A stretch of 58,586 nt of DNA. Origin: Bacilli bacterium. GTDB taxonomy: Bacteria > Bacillota_I > Bacilli_A > RF39 > UBA660. Below the pieces are notes generated by a model. It was not told the origin of the DNA. It saw only the letters and a program-made list of their open reading frames with translations, and searched no databases. This document shows, in pieces, positions 52,495 to 58,586 of the stretch. The first letter of the stretch is position 1. Each line of letters begins with the position of its first letter. Both the position numbers and the translations under genes were made by a program. The DNA is taken from the NCBI GenBank assembly GCA_900752905.1, contig CAADWX010000023.1:1-58586 (forward strand). The letters are read 5' to 3'.

Positions 52495-53586
52495 ATGAAA
52501 AGAAAAGGATTTACATTAATAGAACTTTTAGCAGTAATTGCAGTACTTGCAATAATAAGTACTATTGCTACAACTATTGTTATTAAATATATAGATTCAT
52601 CAAAGTCTAATTTATTACAAGTACAAAAAAATGAAATAGTTCAAGCAGCTAAAGATTGGTCTTTAAAAAATACAAATAAATTAGATAAGTATCATTTAAA
52701 CAATACATATATTTCAATAGATACATTGAAAGAAACTGGTTTTTTAGAAAATAAAAAAATTATAAATCCAGTTACAAAAAAAGAAATGGAAGGTTGTATT
52801 ATAGCCGAATATGATACAAATAATAAAAGTTATATATTCTCTTTTAGTGAGGATAATTGTAGTAAATTAGAAGATGAAAATCCTACTAAAAAACCAGCTT
52901 TATCATATATTTTAGATAAAGAAAATAGTAATGAAAATAGCTCTTTAGTAGAAGAAAATGATTATTATGTATATAAAGGAATTAATCCAAATAATTATAT
53001 GAAGATAGATAATAATATGTGGAGAATAGTTAGTATTGATAAAGAAACTTTGAATTTAAAAGTAGTTTTAACAACATATAATAACCAAAAGGAGTGGAAT
53101 AGCTCTACAAGTCAAGATTTGGATTTAAGTTTTATGAAATCATCCTTAATGTTGGACATGAATAATTCTAATGTTCTAACAGAAAATGTAGCTGTAAATT
53201 TAGAAAAAAATAGTACATGGTACATAGGTAATGTAACCGATTCACAAGATCACTCGTTCACAGCTTTAAAATCACTTGAAAAACAAAATAAAATACAATC
53301 GGATATAGGACTTTTATCTGCGGGAGAGTATATTGAAGCATCTAAAGATTCTAATTGTAAAATAGATTATATAAATAATTGTTTAAATAATAACTATTTG
53401 AATTTCAATAAAAATTATTGGTTGATAAATAGTTCAGAAAAATCATTAACAAAAATAGAAAATGGTAATATAACATCAGAAAAAAACAATTTAAATGTTC
53501 TTTCTGTTTATCCTGTTGTTTATTTGAATTATGGTATTCAAATAAAGGGTAGTGGTACATCAGATGATCCTTATACAACGATGTAG
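52495..53586 (+). CDS. Type II/IV pseudopilin-like protein
   Basis: The 363-residue protein starts with a class III prepilin signal: MKRKG/FTLIELLAVIAVLA, with cleavage expected after Gly5, Glu at mature position 5 and a hydrophobic helix to about residue 30. A helical pilin shoulder (KSNLLQVQKNEIVQAAKDWS) follows, then a linker with ENPTKKPAL and a C-terminal domain of about 200 residues with MKIDNNMWRIVSIDKETLNL and, at the end, SVYPVVYLNYGIQIKGSGTS. Domains with this WRIV ... VYPVVYL pattern occur in surface proteins of gut Bacilli. No prepilin peptidase or assembly ATPase is in the window. It lies one base after the septal PBP gene and eight before a DUF4015 gene. Confidence 0.85.
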   Translation: MKRKGFTLIELLAVIAVLAIISTIATTIVIKYIDSSKSNLLQVQKNEIVQAAKDWSLKNTNKLDKYHLNNTYISIDTLKETGFLENKKIINPVTKKEMEGCIIAEYDTNNKSYIFSFSEDNCSKLEDENPTKKPALSYILDKENSNENSSLVEENDYYVYKGINPNNYMKIDNNMWRIVSIDKETLNLKVVLTTYNNQKEWNSSTSQDLDLSFMKSSLMLDMNNSNVLTENVAVNLEKNSTWYIGNVTDSQDHSFTALKSLEKQNKIQSDIGLLSAGEYIEASKDSNCKIDYINNCLNNNYLNFNKNYWLINSSEKSLTKIENGNITSEKNNLNVLSVYPVVYLNYGIQIKGSGTSDDPYTTM

Positions 53587-53594
53587 GTGATAAG

Positions 53595-55253
53595 ATGAAA
53601 AAAGTGGTAATTTGTTTAACAGCTTTATTTGCTATATTATTAGCTTTATTTACATTTAAATATTTAAAAAAAGAAAAAGAGATATTTAATATTTCTTTTT
53701 TGAGTTCAAATACAGTATCTGTAGATATATATAATAAAGAATTTAAAGAAGAATTTAAAAAAGTACGAGGTACAAAAGTAAAGAGCAGTATTAAAGAATA
53801 TGAAAATAATAATATAGTTTATAAAAAAATTATTTTAGATAATAATGAATATTATGTTAATAAAGAAAATCTTGTAAGTGAAAAAGAAAAAATTATACAA
53901 GAAAAAGAATTATATATAAGAACTTCTACAATTATATATAAAGAGCCTAATAAACAATTTATAACATCTTCAATTAAAAAGGGAGAAAAAGTAGATATAA
54001 TAGGATATGATACTTTAAATGAAGATGGAAGTGTACTTTATTATAAAATAAAATATAATGATTTAGTAGGATATATATATTCTAAATACTTAGTTAGTAG
54101 TTTAGATGAAGCTTTAAAAAATTATGATGAAGAAAATACATATAAAATACATGAAGCAAGAGGTAATAAGTATGGTGGAGGTAGCGCTAGTACATTAGAC
54201 TATTATCCAAATAAAAAACCAAGTTTTGAAAATAATATAATGCCTGATGAAACAAGATGTTTATATTTAAATATGCTTGTTATAAATAGTGTAGATAGTT
54301 ATATTGAATTTGCTAAAACATCAAATATAAATTGTTTTGTAGTTGATTTAAAAGATGAGACTTTAGCGTATAAATCACCAATAGCCAAAACATATTCAAA
54401 TACAAGTTATGAAAATGCTTATAATGATTTAGAAAGCTTTAAAACAAATATAAAAAAATTAAAAGATAATAACTTTTATATAATAGGAAGAATTACAACA
54501 TTTAAAGATAATTATTATGCTATAGATCATCCATTATCTTCAATTAAAGATAATAGAACGAATACTAGTTATAAAGCATCCTCATCATATTGGCCAAGTG
54601 CCTATAAAAGAGATGTATGGGAATATAATGTTTCTCTTGCTCTTGAAGCAGTAGAGCTATTTTCATTTAATGAAATTCAATTTGATTATGTAAGATTTCC
54701 AGATAATACATATTCTTATGAAAGGTTAGGTTATATTGATTTTCAAAATGAGTATAATGAAACAAAGGCTGAAGCTATACAACAATTCATTCAATATGCA
54801 ACAGATAATCTACATAGAGTAAATGCATATATATCTGTTGATGTGTTTGGAGAAGCTGCTCATGATTATGTTACAGCATATGGACAATATTGGCCAGCTA
54901 TATCAAATATAGTAGATGTAATAAGTGCTATGCCATACCCAGACCATTTTACAGCTCATTATTATGGAATAAATGAAATAGTATGGACTGTTCCATATAA
55001 ATTATTAAAAACATGGGGAAGTTATGCAAAAGAAAGGCAATCAGAAATTAGTACTCCAGCTAAGGTTAGAGCTTGGGTACAAGCATATAACACAATAAAA
55101 GAACCATATGTAGTATATGACTCTACTAAAGTATCAGATCAAATAAGAGGATTATATGAAAATGGACTAAATAATGGGTATATTACTTGGAATTCAGCTT
55201 CAAGTTTAGCTAAGTATAAATCATTATCTGACACTTTTTTACAAAAATTTTAA
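53595..55253 (+). CDS. DUF4015 putative glycoside hydrolase with SH3b domain
   Basis: The 552-residue protein has a signal anchor (about 2-23), a region with short beta strands, an SH3b-like domain (about 103-168, IRTSTIIYKEPNKQFITSSI to VGYIYSKYLV) and a C-terminal (beta/alpha)8-type domain (about 210-550) of the DUF4015 family: LYLNMLVINSVDSYIEFAKT, CFVVDLKDETLAY, YIIGRITTFKDNY, FNEIQFDYVRFPDN with acidic residues expected in the active site, YISVDVFGEAAHDY and VRAWVQAYNT. A role in wall or exopolysaccharide cleavage is likely but not proved for the family. It is co-transcribed with the dcw genes. Confidence 0.85.
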   Translation: MKKVVICLTALFAILLALFTFKYLKKEKEIFNISFLSSNTVSVDIYNKEFKEEFKKVRGTKVKSSIKEYENNNIVYKKIILDNNEYYVNKENLVSEKEKIIQEKELYIRTSTIIYKEPNKQFITSSIKKGEKVDIIGYDTLNEDGSVLYYKIKYNDLVGYIYSKYLVSSLDEALKNYDEENTYKIHEARGNKYGGGSASTLDYYPNKKPSFENNIMPDETRCLYLNMLVINSVDSYIEFAKTSNINCFVVDLKDETLAYKSPIAKTYSNTSYENAYNDLESFKTNIKKLKDNNFYIIGRITTFKDNYYAIDHPLSSIKDNRTNTSYKASSSYWPSAYKRDVWEYNVSLALEAVELFSFNEIQFDYVRFPDNTYSYERLGYIDFQNEYNETKAEAIQQFIQYATDNLHRVNAYISVDVFGEAAHDYVTAYGQYWPAISNIVDVISAMPYPDHFTAHYYGINEIVWTVPYKLLKTWGSYAKERQSEISTPAKVRAWVQAYNTIKEPYVVYDSTKVSDQIRGLYENGLNNGYITWNSASSLAKYKSLSDTFLQKF

Positions 55254-55337
55254 AAAAGTATTTACAAGAGTATAAATATATGCTATATTATATATGCATT
55301 CTAGTAATTTTGCTTACGACTATAATGCACTATATAT

Positions 55338-55360
55338 GCACACTTCGGTGTGCTTTTTTT
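55338..55360 (+). terminator. Terminator with TTCG tetraloop
   Basis: GCACAC (55338-55343) and GTGTGC (55348-55353) close a TTCG loop and are followed by seven T. It ends the mraZ-to-DUF4015 transcription unit. Confidence 0.92.
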
Positions 55361-55393
55361 GTTATATATGGTATAATTATGTTAGGTGATAAT

Positions 55394-55918
55394 ATGAAAT
55401 GTCCAAATTGTAATAAAGAAATGAAAAATAATTATTGCATGGTTTGTGGATATATGCAAAATGGTAACTTTGTGGGAGAATGTATAAATGAAAAGAATAA
55501 TGATATAAAAATATATCAAAAAAACTTTGATATTATGAATCAAAATGAAAATAAAATATTAACTATGTTACTGGGCCCAATATATATTAGTTATAAAGGA
55601 TATCTTGTATTAGGGGTTATTTTATCTATCCTAGATATATTTTTTATGTATTTAACTATTTATATATTTTCTTTAATACCATTTACTATTTCTTTATCGT
55701 TTTTAGGATTTATTTTATATTTACTTATAAGTAGAATAATATTTATGTCATTTTTTAATTCAATTTGTCTTTATATAGATAATATAAAAATTAAAAGAAT
55801 AGTAAAAAAATATAAAAATAGCTATAAAAATAAACTATATAAACATAATAATAAAATTATATTTATGATATTAAATATATTAATTTACATAATAGTGATA
55901 ATATTAGTTAACATTTAA
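55394..55918 (+). CDS. Zinc-ribbon membrane protein
   Basis: The 174-residue protein starts with a zinc ribbon (MKCPNCNKEMKNNYCMVCGY, two Cys pairs at 3/6 and 15/18), a polar linker and three or four membrane helices (LGVILSILDIFFMYLTIYIF, LIPFTISLSFLGFILYLLIS, then IIFMILNILIYIIVIILVNI at the end). A longer frame from 55280 passes through a terminator, and AGGTGAT precedes ATG 55394, with TATAAT at 55372-55377 as -10. Proteins with an N-terminal zinc ribbon and C-terminal membrane helices are common in this group but have no assigned role. alr follows directly. Confidence 0.82.
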   Translation: MKCPNCNKEMKNNYCMVCGYMQNGNFVGECINEKNNDIKIYQKNFDIMNQNENKILTMLLGPIYISYKGYLVLGVILSILDIFFMYLTIYIFSLIPFTISLSFLGFILYLLISRIIFMSFFNSICLYIDNIKIKRIVKKYKNSYKNKLYKHNNKIIFMILNILIYIIVIILVNI

Positions 55919-55930
55919 ATGGAGGTATTT

Positions 55931-57076
55931 ATGTATAGAAAATTAAAAATAGAAATAAATAAAGAAAATATTCAAAATAATATAAAAAATTTAATTAATG
56001 AATTAAATTATAAATACTATATAGGCGTTGTAAAAGGAAATTTTTATGGACATGGAACTGGTCTTACTAAAACAATGGAAAAAAGTGGTATAAATTATTT
56101 TGCTGTATCTAATTTAGATGAAGCAATAGCTTTAAGAGGTGAAACTAAATTACCTATACTTATACTTGAGCCAATAGATTATAAGTATTTTGATATAGCT
56201 TGTAAAAATAATATAACTTTAACAATAAATTCAAAAGAATATTATGATTTAATAAAAGAATATAAAGAAAAAATAAAAGTACATTTAAAAATAGATAGTG
56301 GATTAAATAGATTGGGAATAAAAAATAAAGATGATGTAGATTATATTGTATCTGATATAAAAAATACTAATCTTTATTTAGAAGGTATTTATACTCATTT
56401 TGCTACATCAGGTATTTTAGATAAACAATATGATATACAGTTATCTAGATTTAAAGAATTAACAAGTAATATAGATTTAAATAATATTGATATAGTACAT
56501 ATAGATAGAAGCGCAACTGCTTTAGCGCATGAAAAAAACTCTATTACAAATGGTGTAAGACTTGGAATTTCTATGTATGGATTTAATCCAATTCCTTATA
56601 TTCCAAATACTTTTATGAATAGACTTAGAAATATAAAGAGAAATTATATAAAGAAAAAATTAAATATTAGTGAAACAAATGAATATAAAAATTTAAATTT
56701 AAAAGAAGCTTTTACTTTAAAAACAGGTATATTAGAGATAAAAGATGTAAAAGCAGGTGAACATATAGGATATGGTACAAAAGTTATAGCAAATGAAAAT
56801 ATAAAAGTAGCTATTATAGATGTTGGATATATGGATGGCATTTCAAAAAAAAGAAGTAATTCAAAAGTTGAAATTAATAATAAGTTATATGATTTTATTG
56901 GTGATATTGGTATGACTATGAGTATTATAAAAATAGATGATAGCGTAAAAATAAATGATGAAGTAATTTTAATTGGAGATAAAGTTTCTATTAAGTATGT
57001 AGCAAACATTTTAAATACATCTGTTTATGAAGTAACAAATATGCTAGATAGTAGTATATTAAAAGAATATAGGTAA
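55931..57076 (+). CDS. alr: Alanine racemase
   Basis: The 381-residue PLP enzyme supplies D-alanine for peptidoglycan. The PLP-binding Lys35 lies in YYIGVVKGNFYGHGTG, with later family blocks HLKIDSGLNRLGIK, LEGIYTHFATSG, NGVRLGISMYGFNP and, in the C-terminal beta domain, GYGTKVIANENIKVAIIDVGYMDG. An insertion of about 30 basic residues (RNIKRNYIKKKLNISETNEY) lies between the two domains. GGAGGT fits ATG 55931; the earlier ATG at 55919 overlaps this site. It is coupled to murE with five bases between the genes. Confidence 0.94.
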   Translation: MYRKLKIEINKENIQNNIKNLINELNYKYYIGVVKGNFYGHGTGLTKTMEKSGINYFAVSNLDEAIALRGETKLPILILEPIDYKYFDIACKNNITLTINSKEYYDLIKEYKEKIKVHLKIDSGLNRLGIKNKDDVDYIVSDIKNTNLYLEGIYTHFATSGILDKQYDIQLSRFKELTSNIDLNNIDIVHIDRSATALAHEKNSITNGVRLGISMYGFNPIPYIPNTFMNRLRNIKRNYIKKKLNISETNEYKNLNLKEAFTLKTGILEIKDVKAGEHIGYGTKVIANENIKVAIIDVGYMDGISKKRSNSKVEINNKLYDFIGDIGMTMSIIKIDDSVKINDEVILIGDKVSIKYVANILNTSVYEVTNMLDSSILKEYR

Positions 57077-57081
57077 AATAT

Positions 57082-58431
57082 ATGTTTAATATAAAAACAG
57101 ATTCTAGAAAGGTAAAAGCAGGCGATATATTTGTCGCACTTAAAACACCACTTTCTAGTGGAGAAAAATATATAGAAGATGCTATAAAAGCTGGAGCAAC
57201 AACAATAGTAGCGCAATCAGGTTCATACAGTGTTAATACTATTATAGTTGATGATACAAGAGAATATTTAGAAAATTATTTAAAATTAAATTATAATAAA
57301 TATATAGAAAAAATGAAAATAGTTGGTATAACAGGAACAAATGGAAAAACAACTATCGCATATCTTATAAATCAAGCATTAAATTTAAATAATATAAAAT
57401 CAGCTTATCTTGGGACAGTTGGATTTTATATGAATGACTATATCGAAGAGACTAATAATTCAACTCCAGATATATGTGATTTGTATGAATATCTAATGAA
57501 GGCCTATGAAAATAATATTGAGTACTTTATAATGGAAGTAAGTAGTCATGCCCTTGCTTTAAGAAGAGTAGAAACAATAACATTTGATACATGTATATTT
57601 ACTAATTTAACTCAAGATCATTTAGATTTTCATGGTACAATGGAAAATTACATGAAAGCAAAACAAAAACTATTTTTTAAATTAAAGGAAAATGGTTTAG
57701 CCATAGTAAATAAAGATGATAAATACTCTAAAAATTTTATATTATCCTTTAATAATAATATTCTATATAGTATAAAAGATATAAAAGAATATAAGATAGA
57801 AAAAGATAGTATGACTTTTGAATTAAATATAAATAATAAATATTATAATTTTAAAACAAATCTAATAGGTAAATTTAATTTATATAATTTAAATGCTGTA
57901 ATTAAATTTTTAAGTTATATAAATATTGATATAAATAGAATAATAAATACAATAGAAAATCTTATCCCACCAAAAGGTAGAGTAGATATAATAAATTTTA
58001 ATACAAATAAAATAATAATTGACTATGCACATACTCCAGATGCTATAGAAAAAATAATTGATGTAGCTAATGATTTAAAATATAAAAATCTTTATATTGT
58101 ATTTGGATGTACAGGATGTAGAGATAAATCCAAAAGACCTATTATGGGACATATTGTAAGTGAAAACGCAACTAGATTTATTATAACTAATGATGATGTT
58201 TATACAGAAAATCCTATAGATATAGTAAAAGATATAGAAAAAGGTATAAAATATAATAATTATTCAGTTATACTAAATAGATATGAAGCAATAAAAGAAG
58301 GAATTTCATATCTAAAAAGAAATGATATATTAATGATTTTAGGAAAAGGTCATGAAAATGTAATGAAACTAAATAACAAAAGAATTCATTTTAATGATAA
58401 AGAATGTGTTTTAGAAATTATAAAAAAATAG
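57082..58431 (+). CDS. murE: UDP-N-acetylmuramyl tripeptide synthetase MurE
   Basis: The 449-residue Mur ligase adds the third amino acid to the peptidoglycan stem. It has FNIKTDSRKVKAGDIFVAL, Walker A GITGTNGKTTIAYL, FIMEVSSHALALRRV, FTNLTQDHLDFHGTMENYMKAK with the carbamylated Lys, and DYAHTPDAIEKII. The substrate-selecting motif is D-D-V-Y at residues 371-374 where meso-diaminopimelate enzymes have D-N-P-R. The Arg that holds the distal carboxylate of diaminopimelate is therefore missing, so Lys or another diamino acid at position 3 is more likely; this is inference. Length is a little below the usual 480-500 residues. Confidence 0.94.
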   Translation: MFNIKTDSRKVKAGDIFVALKTPLSSGEKYIEDAIKAGATTIVAQSGSYSVNTIIVDDTREYLENYLKLNYNKYIEKMKIVGITGTNGKTTIAYLINQALNLNNIKSAYLGTVGFYMNDYIEETNNSTPDICDLYEYLMKAYENNIEYFIMEVSSHALALRRVETITFDTCIFTNLTQDHLDFHGTMENYMKAKQKLFFKLKENGLAIVNKDDKYSKNFILSFNNNILYSIKDIKEYKIEKDSMTFELNINNKYYNFKTNLIGKFNLYNLNAVIKFLSYINIDINRIINTIENLIPPKGRVDIINFNTNKIIIDYAHTPDAIEKIIDVANDLKYKNLYIVFGCTGCRDKSKRPIMGHIVSENATRFIITNDDVYTENPIDIVKDIEKGIKYNNYSVILNRYEAIKEGISYLKRNDILMILGKGHENVMKLNNKRIHFNDKECVLEIIKK

Positions 58432-58447
58432 AAAAGAGGGATGTCAC

Positions 58448-58586
58448 ATGATAGGAGAATATACTTTAGAAATGTTATGTAATAAATATAACTTATCCAA
58501 GGACAAATTAATAAAGAAAAATAGAAATATTTTAGACTATGGAGAATATAAAGAAATTGATGAAACTTTAAATTATCTTATTAATA
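58448..58586 (+). CDS. Unidentified protein, 5' part (cut by the window edge)
   Basis: An ATG at 58448 behind AGAGGG opens a frame to the end of the window (46 codons): MIGEYTLEMLCNKYNLSKDK and a charged remainder ending NYLIN. A nearer ATG at 58441 reaches a stop after 13 codons. It follows murE by 16 bases and is probably in the same operon. Too little is visible to name it. Confidence 0.6.
   Translation, partial: MIGEYTLEMLCNKYNLSKDKLIKKNRNILDYGEYKEIDETLNYLIN

Noticed and set aside
55280..55393. N-terminal hydrophobic extension of the zinc-ribbon protein.
   Set aside because: A TTCG-loop terminator at 55338-55360 lies within it and AGGTGAT marks ATG 55394.
1..58586. CRISPR array, rRNA genes, or a riboswitch upstream of queH, gltX or fhs.
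   Set aside because: No regularly spaced direct repeats, no rRNA-like sequence, and the leaders are too short or lack recognisable riboswitch or T-box features.
1..58586. Mollicutes genetic code (TGA as Trp).
   Set aside because: TGA ends several well-delimited genes (for example topA, gltX and the Bce response regulator) and conserved Trp positions use TGG.

Overview
The window is extremely AT-rich DNA from a low-GC Bacillota. Standard-code stops are used (TGA is a stop in many genes and Trp is TGG), ribosome binding sites are strong GGAGG or GGTGAT types, and there is a SigH-like sigma factor. The cell-wall and division genes, together with a Mollicutes-style MraZ operator (AAAGTGG repeats with 10-nt period), suggest class Bacilli, perhaps near Erysipelotrichia or RF39-type gut lineages. 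The order-level placement is inference only.

Positions 1 to about 15336 are an accessory region. It opens with the 3' end of a collagen-like surface protein gene, a less AT-rich membrane protein gene on the minus strand, a decayed BclA-like fragment, and then a string of small enzymes (DUF3419-like, two methyl/acetyltransferase types, one unknown). From about 5.4 kb it becomes a stack of mobile-element remnants. A short ORF, a broken ParA gene and a complete Bce-type antibiotic sensing and detoxification module (GT51 transglycosylase, response regulator, sensor kinase, ABC ATPase, permease) are followed by a truncated HTH gene and the 3' end of a serine-recombinase-like gene. Then the first 89 bases of rbgA with its ribosome binding site occur three times (12043, 13842, 15321). 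Between the copies lie two small cassettes, each starting with a related left end and a dinD gene plus one cargo gene. Only the last copy continues into intact rbgA. I read this as repeated site-specific integration at codons 29 to 30 of rbgA, each insertion re-supplying the gene's 5' end, with a possible fourth decayed scar at 5397 to 5442. This is the most novel feature of the window.

From 15337 onward the window is conserved chromosome: rbgA-mrnC-rlmB-sigH (ribosome biogenesis, RNA processing and sigma H), a pair of paralogous acidic coiled-coil proteins, topA, a lipase-like hydrolase, cardiolipin synthase, gpmI, queH, a lipoprotein, lexA, polysaccharide deacetylase, gltX, tRNA-Glu(CUC), mutS, a nucleotidyltransferase, then mraY, fhs, murG-murB-ftsQ, ftsA-ftsZ, mraZ-rsmH-ftsL-pbp, a pseudopilin and a DUF4015 protein, and finally alr-murE. 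lexA is divergent from a 52-residue membrane protein gene whose promoter has a LexA-box-like palindrome exactly filling its 17-bp spacer. This is the layout of SosA/YneA-type SOS division inhibitors.

The genes work together mainly in envelope growth: lipid I/II synthesis (mraY, murG, murB, murE, alr), divisome assembly (ftsA, ftsZ, ftsQ, ftsL, PBP), wall modification (deacetylase) and lipid synthesis (cls). The mobile Bce module adds inducible defence against lipid II-binding peptides.
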